Shown piece after piece: positions 33,785 to 42,468 of a stretch of 44,055 bases of DNA. Within the stretch, counting starts at the first letter, position 1. Each line of letters starts with the position of its first letter. Below the pieces are notes generated by a model. That model was not told where the DNA came from. It ran no database searches and was given only the letters and a program-made list of their open reading frames with translations. The position numbers and the translations under genes were made by a program. Source of the DNA: Deltaproteobacteria bacterium (GTDB lineage: Bacteria > UBA10199 > JADGCS01); NCBI GenBank assembly GCA_015228875.1, contig JADGCS010000010.1, positions 1 through 44,055 of the forward strand, in the 5' to 3' direction.

Positions 33785-35069
33785 CTACTCAAACCCCGCC
33801 GTTTTAAACTTCAACACCTTGCAATTTTCTCTGACCGCCCGTTGAACGCCCTCATCAAATTTGACTTTGGTGTCCGCCTGAATTTCAATTGAGATCCTGA
33901 CATCAACATTTGGCTTTGAGGTAAATTGCAAAAGCACCTCATCAACAATTGTGACAAAATCTATCTTGGCCCTCACTGGGTCCTACACCACGGGTCCTCT
34001 GAAAATTATCCAGTGTCGACCAATCTTCGTACAAACGGTCAAAAACCTCTGGATGAATAGGATAGGCATGAACCAGCCGTTCGTAATAGCGACTTTCTTG
34101 AGTTTCGTTGGGAAAATCATCACTGTTGGCTGTGTAGCAATCGGCAAAGGCACGACATACCTTTTCTGCCGCTTGCTTGTTACTGATATTAGAAAAAAGT
34201 CTACGACGGACAATCTCAAAGGCTTCTTCGGTTGCCACTGGTTTCCAGATAGCTTGTGTACGCGCAAAGTTATGCTCCAAAGCCCGCAAGGCATTAATGC
34301 CGCGTTGTCCACCAGCTTCTTTGTCAGATTCTGGTAATGATGCTAAAAGAACAGCATTGGGCACGGCTTTAAGCGCCTCGGTCATGGCCTGAATAAAGGA
34401 AAGATTAGAATCGTAGGTGCCACCTGATAATGATTTTCCCTCTTCAAAGTTGCGAATGTAAGCTACCAGTTCATCCATGAGAATAACGCAGGGAGCATAA
34501 TCTTTGAGCAGTTTTATCAGGACTTCTTTACCGGGTGAAGTGCCGCTTGTGTCAGCAGCCCTAACGAGTTCATAGCCCGCTTCTTTTCCAAGCTGCCAAG
34601 CAAGCTCACCCCACATTGTATTAACCGTTATGCCACCACGTTTTTTTGGTTGGTTCGGTGCGAGTTTAATACCATCCAAGACGGCGATCTTTGCTTTTGG
34701 CAAATCTGTGATACCTGCAGCATCTAAAATTGCGGGAATCCCTTGCAGCTCACTGGCCGGTGCTACACCTTTGGCCAAGTGATAAACTGCCAACATGGTG
34801 TGCGTTTTTCCACCGCCAAAAGCCGTCTGCAATTGTATAACAGGATCACCACCCTTACTGGTCAGTCGCTTGACCACCGAATCAAGTAAAAGCCGCATAC
34901 CTTCGGTAATAAAAGTTCTTTGGTAAAAAAAAGCAGGGTCTTGATATTCTGGAGTGGCATTGCCATCATGTACAAGCGACAGATCAGCCGCAAATTCTGC
35001 TTGTTGAAAAGTGCCTTTCAAAACGTCCTCGTGAGGAATTGCAATTTCTCGCCATGGTTTTAGTGTCAT
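33785..35069 (-). pseudogene. DUF499 AAA+-type ATPase with a large internal deletion
   Basis: The front (35069 to about 33985, some 360 residues) is the DUF499 (COG1483) ATPase start: [20 protein letters not shown] is the Walker A loop and [15 protein letters not shown] the Walker B. It reaches DNFQRTRGV and then shifts frame. The back (about 33976-33785) reads [18 protein letters not shown], and ends [14 protein letters not shown], the ordinary C-terminus of DUF499 proteins. These proteins normally have about 1000 residues, so some 550-600 are missing and the two halves are one base out of frame. The native product cannot be made from this sequence. In related clusters DUF499 proteins accompany DUF1156 methylases. 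Confidence 0.75.
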
Positions 35070-35231
35070 AAATACTCCAAAAACTTATAAAAACAGAATT
35101 ATCCAAACAATATCATGGGCTTAATTTTTATTCGTTTAATCTAAACCTTATAAAATCAACTTTCTTGTCCAACTTCGGGCACCCCTATGGATTTTACTCA
35201 GTTCAGTTACATAGCCGTTACATAGGCTTTG

Positions 35232-35320
35232 GCAAACGCTTAAATAAGAACATGCTGAATTCATTATATTTTTTCATTTTCGCCTTCAAATCAGCAGCAA
35301 CCGCTTAAATAAGAATCATG
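35232..35320. repeat. Direct repeat pair in the spacer after the AlbA_2 gene
   Basis: ACGCTTAAATAAGAACATG (35236-35254) recurs as CCGCTTAAATAAGAATCATG (35301-35320), 65 bases apart; the second copy covers the AlbA_2 gene's stop. The 246-base spacer 35070-35315 otherwise holds GTTACATAGCC twice (near 35210-35228) and no gene I can support. It may be a duplicated 3' end. Confidence 0.55.
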
Positions 35321-36725
35321 CCCAAAAGGGCAAATACCTAGCAAATTTACGAGAACTTCCCGCATCGTCATCAAGTTTGATCATTTTAGCTTCCATGGTG
35401 TTTGTAATAATTTGTGAAGCGATGGCACTTTTGTGTTCCGCAAGATGAAAACGCTCTCGTAACGATTGGTTTGTCATTCGCTCACCCATGACCCACTTGA
35501 GAGCGCTGTGCTGATAACAGGCGCGGACACGGTCGTTTCGATCCATTTTTTCCAGTTCTTTGTGTCCAAAAATGACAGCAACGGTGCGTTGGTGCGTCGT
35601 GCGAAAATCTGGTGCTGGTAATTGATAGAGTTCCGCAGCCCTCACCACTTTATCGATGCCGCTACTTTTTTCTTCGCAGATGAACATGCGTCGCATTAAA
35701 TCCGCAAGCCGTTCGTTTCTGGATTGGTAACCGTCAATAAAGCGCTCTGTTGGTACGATTGGCTCGCCTGGGCTCGATATTTCTACACGGTCATCATAAA
35801 TTTCTATCATGATTGAGGTTCCACCAATGCGTAAATCCTGATGCACAAGGGCGTTGGCCACAAGTTCTCTAATGACGATTTCTGGCACCAGTTTAATTTC
35901 TTTTCGGAGCGCATCTTCTACCACTTCGTTTTGTGGCAACTGTGACATGACAAATTGTACCAAGCCCTGAAAACCCACAGCGTAACCCTTTGCCTCCAAC
36001 TGATCGAGCTTGGTTTTGATTTTGGAAGTCCCCACATACACCACCACCCGCGGTGCCTTGCGCGAAACGTCGGGAAAAGAATCGAGTCTCTTGGCTAATA
36101 AAATGGCGCACAACCTGCGAATGGCAAATTTTCCATTTGAGGTATCAATCAGTCTTTCTTGCACCAAACAATCCAGCACACCACGCTGTTCACTTGGATA
36201 AGGTAGTTTAATGAGTTCAAAATAAGTTTGTGTATCCAGCAACTCAATGACTTGCTGAGGGTCCAGGTCTGTTCTCGAAGATTCCTCCAGCCAATCCGGT
36301 TCACCCTCTGCAAATATTTTACGGAGTTGATCTTCGGACATGGGCACCAAATCTTGACCTGATCTCATGAGGTAGGCACCATCAAAATGGTATGCCGTGC
36401 CGCGTGGTCGTGAGGGGATTTGAAAAACCAAAACACGTCCATCTGGATGCTGAACTTCTTCAATATCAACGCGGAATCCCAATTTTTGAAAAATCTTTTC
36501 GGCCATTTCGATGATGTTATTGAAGGCCTGGGTGCCCACAACTTTGCGGGGTGGTTTGTCTTGGATGCCCAACAGTAAGTGTCCACCACCTTCATTCGCC
36601 AAGGCTACACAGTAGCGATAGAGTTTTTGATTATCATATTGGATCTTGGCTTCTTTAAACTCCAATTGCTGGTGTTCAGAAACAACACTGCGCCAAAAAT
36701 CAATTTGTAATGGGGTGATACTCAT
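35316..36725 (-). CDS. AlbA_2 (Schlafen-like) and HATPase domain protein
   Basis: 469 residues. Residues about 15-120 are an AlbA_2 domain: QQLEFKEAKIQYDNQKLYRY and ALANEGGGHLLLGIQD. The middle is winged-helix-like (IRRLCAILLAKRLDSFPDV), and about 285-370 is an ATP-binding GHKL-type region (VIRELVANALVHQDL, IEIYDDRVEISSPGE). Such proteins are often labelled RecG-like or ATP-binding and are frequent in defence clusters. It lies between the DUF499 and DUF1156 genes on the same strand and is intact. Its job in the cluster, perhaps nucleic-acid sensing, is inference. Confidence 0.8.
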   Translation of the reverse strand: MSITPLQIDFWRSVVSEHQQLEFKEAKIQYDNQKLYRYCVALANEGGGHLLLGIQDKPPRKVVGTQAFNNIIEMAEKIFQKLGFRVDIEEVQHPDGRVLVFQIPSRPRGTAYHFDGAYLMRSGQDLVPMSEDQLRKIFAEGEPDWLEESSRTDLDPQQVIELLDTQTYFELIKLPYPSEQRGVLDCLVQERLIDTSNGKFAIRRLCAILLAKRLDSFPDVSRKAPRVVVYVGTSKIKTKLDQLEAKGYAVGFQGLVQFVMSQLPQNEVVEDALRKEIKLVPEIVIRELVANALVHQDLRIGGTSIMIEIYDDRVEISSPGEPIVPTERFIDGYQSRNERLADLMRRMFICEEKSSGIDKVVRAAELYQLPAPDFRTTHQRTVAVIFGHKELEKMDRNDRVRACYQHSALKWVMGERMTNQSLRERFHLAEHKSAIASQIITNTMEAKMIKLDDDAGSSRKFARYLPFWA

Positions 36726-36793
36726 TTTTTAAATCCCTCTAAAACTCAAATTCCTTTTGTGTTCCCACATGTCCAATCTTATGAGATTCAGTT

Positions 36794-39571
36794 TCAATCT
36801 GTGTCCATGAGGTGATAAGCCAATTGTCTCATGTTTTCGGCACGGGCAGGCATTTGAGCCAATAGAGAACCAGCTGCACTTTCACCACCGGATTGAAACA
36901 TTCTGATCATGTGATGCAAGGCTTCCCAGATAGGCGAACGCTGGTCTTTTGCGGGGTTCCAGTCTTGTGGATATTCATTAAATTTTAAGAGTCTGACTTT
37001 GCCACTGCCTGCATCAAGCACGCCAGCTTCTTTTACACCTTCAACACTGGTTCCCTTTGCACGAGCGAGCACATCGGCTTCGCCAAATTTACCTTCGGCC
37101 CAGCCAACGGATTCAAACCAATGCAAACAAAATTGCGTATCATGATCAAAATCGTCTTCGGCCATGAAGCGGTTGATGAGTTGCAGGGCTGTTTTGACGG
37201 ACATGGGGGAACCATCGGCTTCTAGAACGGCAGAGTATTTTGAAAAAATGGCCATGCCGGGGCCGATGATGGCCTGGCTTAAATCGACGGGGGCCACTGG
37301 TGAGTTAACAGCGCCGCTGATCATGTCGAGTAGTGCTTCGGGAAGGACGGAGTTTAATTCGCGGATGAATTCTCGGCGGGATGTGTTTGGTGCATTGGTA
37401 GCTCGCTTGCGGCAAACAAGGATAATTGATGAGGCGAGAGCGTTTGTGCCCATCGCAATTTGCCGAGTCTTCATTTCGGTGCGCATTGGCCAAGTACCAG
37501 AAATTGAGAACCCTACTCGTAATACTGCTTCAAGAAAAGTGTCCCAACCAGTGTTAGTAGTATCAGTATTTTTTTCTGTCTCTGACTGCTTAAAAGCATA
37601 ATAGATGGTCACGGGAAAAACTGGATGGGATTGATTGACGACATTGTGTATTGCACGCGTCATTCCATCTAAGAAAAATGTTTCGGCTGCCTGCTTCCCT
37701 CCATGACGACTCGAGTTTGCAACTAACTCTTCTTCTTTAGGAACTGCTAACGTCAGAAATAAATTTGGAAACGTTAATTTGAGAGATTTACGAAGCCATG
37801 TATAGAAAAAATCAGAAAGGTCGGCATAACAAATATTATCATAGTATGGCGGGTCGGTTGATATGATTTTACCTATTGAAATATTTTGAGTTTGGGCATC
37901 AGATTGATGTGCGTTGCCTAAAACAGTCGAAGGTAGCCATGAGAGTGGATCATAACTATAAAAGATAGCAGAACTTAGACTGCCCGTAGCATCAGCTAAG
38001 AAATTTGGTTCTGCAAAGTCCCAAAGCATTGGAAGTGCCTGACGCCCAAAACAGTGTTGAGCTTTCTCTCCAACCCCGTTCCATCTCACAAGAATGTTTC
38101 CAGTCATTGCTAGTCGATCAATTGCGAAAGCTAAATACACCCCCACAGCCTGGGCATACGCCATTGCCCCCGTACCCACATCATCCAACCCAACCCCATC
38201 ATCCGCCAAGCCCGCCTTGATGGCATCTTGTTTGATTTTGGTAATGGCTTCTTGGACTAAATCTGAGAATGTGGTGAGGGCGACGAGTTGACGGTTAGTA
38301 AAAAGGTCACCATAAACATCAAATCCATAATTTGAAACATTAACACGACACTTTCCATGCAATTTAGTTTCTGGACGCCAATCAGGTTTTGCGGAGCAGG
38401 CAATAGACTCAGCTTCTGTCGTTGGAGGCAAATAAATTCTGCCACGCACCCCTTCGGCAACAATAGCCATCAAGCGTTGGCCCATCTTACCAGCAGTGCC
38501 TTCAGTACGAATGTAAGGATAGTCCATCGGTGAACCAGAGAGCAGGCATAGGAAACCACCCCGTTTACCAGCCGTTGTACCACCATGAACCGATTCAGGC
38601 GGCGTACCAGTCTTTACAGTAAAGCGATACGAATCACCTTCAATCACAGGTAAAACAAATGCCTCTTTCCCAAATTTACTCGAAAGCACAAATGTCGAAA
38701 CCAAAGGCACATCCACATGCGAATAGGCCGGATTTGGACTCTTGACTGTGCGTGCCCACAACCACGCAATGACCGTTAATTTTTTACCAACCAAAGGTTT
38801 AAGATCTGTGCGCTCTTTGGCCATCTCTTCAGTAACTTCAATTTTAGGATACAAATGTCCAATTTTTTTCTCTGCCTCGGTACGCATCCATGCGCCATAA
38901 CGTCTAACATCTTCTGCCAGACCTTTGGCGCCGGACCATTCTTCAAATAAATTTTGGTCATTTTTGGGGCGCCCGCGAGGGGACGCCCCTACGGGGATGG
39001 GACCAACGGGGGGGCGGCCTGCAAATTTTGGTGGAATTTCGATCATCGCCTTGTTGATGGTCACGGCAACGGGATTTAAATCGGACGCATAAGATTCAAG
39101 GCCAAGGCGTTGTGCTTCAAGCGGAATGGCGCCACCACCTGCAAAGGGATCATGAAACGCGGGTAATTTTTCGGGGTTAAAAAGTTCTTTGGCCTGCGGG
39201 TGATCTTTGTTGAGTTCACACGTCTCGCGCCAGATTTTTTTAATCTCTGCGCGGGCCTCGTTGAGTACCTCTTGATTATTTGTATTTTCCCACAAGACAA
39301 GTTTTTTGATGATTTCAAAAAGTCGTTCGCGTTCAACAGCAGCTTCTTTTTTCTTAAGCCCCCGTTTGAGTTTATTGTCCCAGCCCGGATCATTGACCAT
39401 TTGTGAAAAAATAACAGCCCGTGCTGTGGCTAAGGGACGCCGCGCCCACCAAAGATGCAATGTGGAGGGGTGGCCGTGACGAATTGATTTTTCGCGTGCT
39501 GAGGCTTCATTGATTGCATCGAGTGGCAGGGCAACTTCGATGAGTTTTTTTGGGGATTTGATTTCGGTCAT
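36794..39571 (-). CDS. DUF1156 adenine-specific DNA methylase
   Basis: 925 residues. The DUF1156 start is clear ([16 protein letters not shown], then [19 protein letters not shown]). Motif I of an N6-adenine methylase follows at about 137-160 ([25 protein letters not shown]) and the catalytic motif IV is [19 protein letters not shown] near 565. It should methylate adenine in DNA, marking self. Residues about 196-210 ([17 protein letters not shown]) are encoded by a REP palindrome read in frame. It overlaps the RAYT gene's stop by four bases (ATGA). Full length, so the methylase may still work alone although its ATPase and helicase partners are broken. Confidence 0.88.
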   Translation of the reverse strand: MTEIKSPKKLIEVALPLDAINEASAREKSIRHGHPSTLHLWWARRPLATARAVIFSQMVNDPGWDNKLKRGLKKKEAAVERERLFEIIKKLVLWENTNNQEVLNEARAEIKKIWRETCELNKDHPQAKELFNPEKLPAFHDPFAGGGAIPLEAQRLGLESYASDLNPVAVTINKAMIEIPPKFAGRPPVGPIPVGASPRGRPKNDQNLFEEWSGAKGLAEDVRRYGAWMRTEAEKKIGHLYPKIEVTEEMAKERTDLKPLVGKKLTVIAWLWARTVKSPNPAYSHVDVPLVSTFVLSSKFGKEAFVLPVIEGDSYRFTVKTGTPPESVHGGTTAGKRGGFLCLLSGSPMDYPYIRTEGTAGKMGQRLMAIVAEGVRGRIYLPPTTEAESIACSAKPDWRPETKLHGKCRVNVSNYGFDVYGDLFTNRQLVALTTFSDLVQEAITKIKQDAIKAGLADDGVGLDDVGTGAMAYAQAVGVYLAFAIDRLAMTGNILVRWNGVGEKAQHCFGRQALPMLWDFAEPNFLADATGSLSSAIFYSYDPLSWLPSTVLGNAHQSDAQTQNISIGKIISTDPPYYDNICYADLSDFFYTWLRKSLKLTFPNLFLTLAVPKEEELVANSSRHGGKQAAETFFLDGMTRAIHNVVNQSHPVFPVTIYYAFKQSETEKNTDTTNTGWDTFLEAVLRVGFSISGTWPMRTEMKTRQIAMGTNALASSIILVCRKRATNAPNTSRREFIRELNSVLPEALLDMISGAVNSPVAPVDLSQAIIGPGMAIFSKYSAVLEADGSPMSVKTALQLINRFMAEDDFDHDTQFCLHWFESVGWAEGKFGEADVLARAKGTSVEGVKEAGVLDAGSGKVRLLKFNEYPQDWNPAKDQRSPIWEALHHMIRMFQSGGESAAGSLLAQMPARAENMRQLAYHLMDTD
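38965..38993. repeat. REP palindrome inside the DUF1156 gene
   Basis: GGGGCGCCCGCGAGGGGACG followed by CCCCTACGG, a variant of the REP sequence next to the RAYT gene. Translated in frame on the minus strand as [10 protein letters not shown]. Confidence 0.7.
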
Positions 39572-40212
39572 GGTTTGTCCCCCGTAGGGGCAACCCTCGC
39601 GGTTGCCCTTGTTGTATTTGTCGCATTATTTGGGGCACCCGCAAGAGGTGCCCGTACCGCAGGATTCATTTCATCACCCTGCCAATTCGCAGGGTTGTTG
39701 ATGATGTATTCACGTATTTGATCCAGTGATTTTTCATTGCGAATGACATGTTCGTAATAATTGCGTTGCCAAAATTTGCCCAAAACACGGTCAGGTTCGT
39801 TTTGTTTGATCCATTTCAAACAATTGTGCACGCACAATGATTTATACGCCCCAACAATATCACCCACCGTAGGGGCACCCCTTGCGGGTGCCCTATTATT
39901 CTGTGTGCCGTTTTGGGCACCCGCATTTTGGGCACCCGCAAGGGGTGCCCCTACGATGCAAATTATGCCGTGAACATGATTTGGCATAACCACAAATGCA
40001 TCCAATTCTGCATTGGGAAAATTATTGGGGATGTTGTGCCAACATGTTTCAACTATTTTTCCAACATCATTCAACACCATTTTCCCATCCACAATTTCGC
40101 CAAATAAACATTCCCGATCATGCGAGCAAATCGTAACAAAATACGCGCCCTGTTGCGAATAATCGTAACCCTTTAAACGGATTGATCGACGATGGCCTTT
40201 AATAAAATTCAT
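39568..40212 (-). CDS. REP-associated tyrosine transposase (RAYT)
   Basis: 214 residues from the ATG at 40212 ([20 protein letters not shown]); an earlier start lies inside a REP and is rejected. Family signs: [19 protein letters not shown], the HUH pair in [32 protein letters not shown] with the catalytic tyrosine, and YIINNPANW. RAYTs nick and rejoin single-stranded REP palindromes to spread or maintain them. The palindromes R2-R7 surround it, and some are translated inside the protein ([28 protein letters not shown]). Its ORF overlaps the methylase start by four bases because REP sequence extends its end. Confidence 0.88.
   Translation of the reverse strand: MNFIKGHRRSIRLKGYDYSQQGAYFVTICSHDRECLFGEIVDGKMVLNDVGKIVETCWHNIPNNFPNAELDAFVVMPNHVHGIICIVGAPLAGAQNAGAQNGTQNNRAPARGAPTVGDIVGAYKSLCVHNCLKWIKQNEPDRVLGKFWQRNYYEHVIRNEKSLDQIREYIINNPANWQGDEMNPAVRAPLAGAPNNATNTTRATARVAPTGDKP
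39580..39609. repeat. REP palindrome R2
   Basis: GTAGGGGCAACCCTCGCGGTTGCCC: a GGGCAACC/GGTTGCCC stem around CTCGC. It forms the RAYT C-terminal codons next to the methylase start. Confidence 0.75.
39631..39658. repeat. REP palindrome R3
   Basis: GGGGCACCCGCAAGAGGTGCCC, translated in the RAYT tail as RAPLAGAP. Confidence 0.75.
39868..39893. repeat. REP palindrome R4
   Basis: GTAGGGGCACCCCTTGCGGG then TGCCC, lying inside the RAYT coding region and translated APARGAP. Confidence 0.8.
39913..39956. repeat. REP palindrome pair R5
   Basis: GGGCACCCGC, then a full GGGCACCCGCAAGGGGTGCC palindrome with CCCTACGAT. Inside the RAYT coding region, translated [14 protein letters not shown]. Confidence 0.8.
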
Positions 40213-40220
40213 GTTTTTTT

Positions 40221-40270
40221 TCCGTAGGGGCAACCCTTGCGGTTGCCCTGTTATCTGCGGTTGCCCTGTT
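40221..40270. repeat. REP palindrome R6
   Basis: CCGTAGGGGCAACCCTTGCG then GTTGCCC, followed by a second half-site (TGCGGTTGCCCTG). It lies directly upstream of the RAYT start. Confidence 0.8.
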
Positions 40271-40300
40271 CCCAATGGATGTCATGATATTTTGGGCGTC

Positions 40301-40336
40301 CGTATTCTGGGCACCCGCAAGGGGTGCCCCTACGAC
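40301..40336. repeat. REP palindrome R7
   Basis: GGGCACCCGCAAGGGGTGCC then CCTACGAC. It supplies the TAG stop of the helicase tail (40330-40332), so the REP abuts or replaces that gene's end. Confidence 0.8.
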
Positions 40337-42253
40337 ATCGCCTTCATCAAATCCCTCAAATCATAATTAATACTCGCCACAGCCCAATCAGGCTCTTGCT
40401 TAATAAAATGTCGAATATATTTGGGACAATCAGCTACTCCCTCTTTTACAGTAACCAATGCCAGCATAAACAACTCTGGTTTATTCAAACACGCCATGAT
40501 TTCGTTGCGGATCACGGTCACCGTGGTGGCTTCGTGATGACGGCCCTTGACTTCGATCAGACGCAAGTACCCGTACATCTTTATCGTTTCTAAACAACTC
40601 CTGTACCTTGCGCCGTTCATCGCGCTTAACGCCACCATGAATGACAACCACAGCACTGGAAATGCCTAAAAGACCTCTGATTTTATCAGTTAAATAATTG
40701 ATTGTGTCCTTGTGTTCAGAAAAAATGATGATCTTTCTTTGTCTGCCGTTAACATCGCGCATTTCGGGTGTGTCTTGTAATAAGCAGGATAATTCTTCCC
40801 ATTTGCGATCCTGACCTGAGTGAACAACCTGTTTAGCCTGTTCTTCTAGGTTTTTTAATATCTCTATTTCTGCCTCTAATTCCTGAATAGTTTGTGCTGC
40901 TGTGGATTGATCAACCAAGGTTTCTTCGAGATTTTCATAATCTTCTGCTGCCAAGTTATCATCAGCATCCCAAATTTCTTCGGGAACATCCTGGTTAGTA
41001 AGCAATACCTCGGATAATCTTTCGCCTCGTTGATGCAACTTTTCTTCTTCTACACGGTTTTTTAATTTTTTGTGTCTGCGCTTGAGTGACTGGTATATGG
41101 CCTCTGGGCTCGAAGCAAGACGTCTTTGTAGTGCTGTTAATGCAAAACCTACAGTCCCCTTGCGTTTGCCATCAAGATGATCTGCCTTGTTCATTTCTTC
41201 TTTAACATATTCAGTCACGTTGTGGTATAAAGCCACTTCTAAATCTGACAGTTTATAATTGACGGCATACGCCTTGCGTTCGGGAAAGAGTTTTGTGCCA
41301 TCAAAATTGAGCAATTCTTCTTTGACCATACGTCTCATGATGTCGGATACATCTATCTTGTGAGCAGAAGCCTTGGCTCTGCCATAGAAACGATCTGAAT
41401 CAAGAAGAGACAAAAAAACCTGAAAATCTTCGTCTTTGCCATTGTGTGGCGTTGCCGTCATGAGCAGAAAATGACGGGTTACCGACCCCAATAGTTGACC
41501 CAGTCTGAATCGTTTTGTGGTATTAAGCTTGTTGCCATAATAATTGGCAGACATTTTGTGAGCTTCGTCAACAACAATGAGATCCCAATATGTGTTTTTT
41601 AACTTGTTTTGTAGTTCTTCGTCTCTGGAAAGTTGATCAAGGCGCACAATAAGAAAATCGATCTCTTCAAAAGGATTGCTCGAAATTATTTGATTTTCCA
41701 ACGGCCTACTAAAAGGACAAAAGTCCAGACCAAACTTTTCAAATAGTTCCTCTTGCCACTGTTCAACCAAGCTACCTGGGGCTACAATCATCACTCGTTT
41801 TGCATCTGCCCGTATTGTCAATTCTCTTATCAGTAAACCCGCCATAATGGTTTTGCCTGCACCGGGGTCATCGGCCAGCAGATAACGCAAGGGTTGTTTT
41901 GGCAACATGGACTCGTAAACTGCCGTGATCTGGTGGGGTAAAGGTACAACATTGGAGGTGTGTACGGCCATCATGGGATCAAAGAGATAGGCAAGGTTGA
42001 TGCGATAGGCCTCTACAGCAAGCTTAAAATCTGCACCCGCGGCATCAAAGGCCCAAGGCCGTCCCACATCAGCAGGTAACAAATTTGCTTCATCAGCACG
42101 AAACAACATGCGTTCCGACAAGCGACCATCTGTTGTTTTGTAATAAATCGTAACTGCCTGATCGCCTGCTGGCTCAACGCTGACAACCCTAACCACCTGA
42201 TTTTTTTCAATGCCAGATAGTTGCAAATTTGGTTTTATGTTTTCGAGTTTCAT
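40330..42253 (-). pseudogene. SNF2-type helicase with DUF3883 end and a large internal deletion
   Basis: The front (42253 to about 40575, some 560 residues) is a superfamily 2 helicase: Walker [24 protein letters not shown] box IVVDEAHKM, motif [13 protein letters not shown], and the second RecA domain starting [12 protein letters not shown]. It stops at FRNDKDVRV, just before motifs V and VI, whose arginine finger is missing. In another frame the sequence resumes with [19 protein letters not shown], the DUF3883 end of such helicases. Several hundred residues are lost and the halves are one base out of frame. AAGGA precedes the ATG. It is the first gene of the defence-type cluster. Confidence 0.75.
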
Positions 42254-42323
42254 CGTGATCCTTTAGCCACTTACAAAAGGCTTTTAGCCCGTATTCTCAT
42301 ATGTCTCAACATTTACCCAATTT

Positions 42324-42431
42324 TTATTCACACACCAAATAATGCCTGACTTCGTCGATCTGCGCCGTCACCATCCCCAAGCCACCGTACTGCCATATCA
42401 ATCCCTGCGGTCTGAACAGGAAAATATCCAT
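42324..42431 (-). CDS. Small ORF (35 aa) between the helicase and paralogue 3
   Basis: Reads MDIFLFRPQGLIWQYGGLGM then VTAQIDEVRHYLVCE. The frame stays open upstream into the end of paralogue 3. It looks like real protein and could be a remnant 3' end left at the right border of the inserted cluster. Not recognised. The remaining bases of the 215-base spacer hold no other feature I can support. Confidence 0.3.
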   Translation of the reverse strand: MDIFLFRPQGLIWQYGGLGMVTAQIDEVRHYLVCE

Positions 42432-42468
42432 TCGATTCCGGTCAGCGGGTAAAATTGTAAACCCCCAC

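Noticed and set aside
35316..36725. RecG helicase
   Set aside because: The family is often mislabelled so; there are no helicase motifs, only AlbA_2 and an ATP-binding GHKL-like region.
39580..40336. Regularly repeated palindromes as a CRISPR array
   Set aside because: Spacing is irregular, units vary, copies lie inside a gene, and a RAYT is present: REPs explain them.
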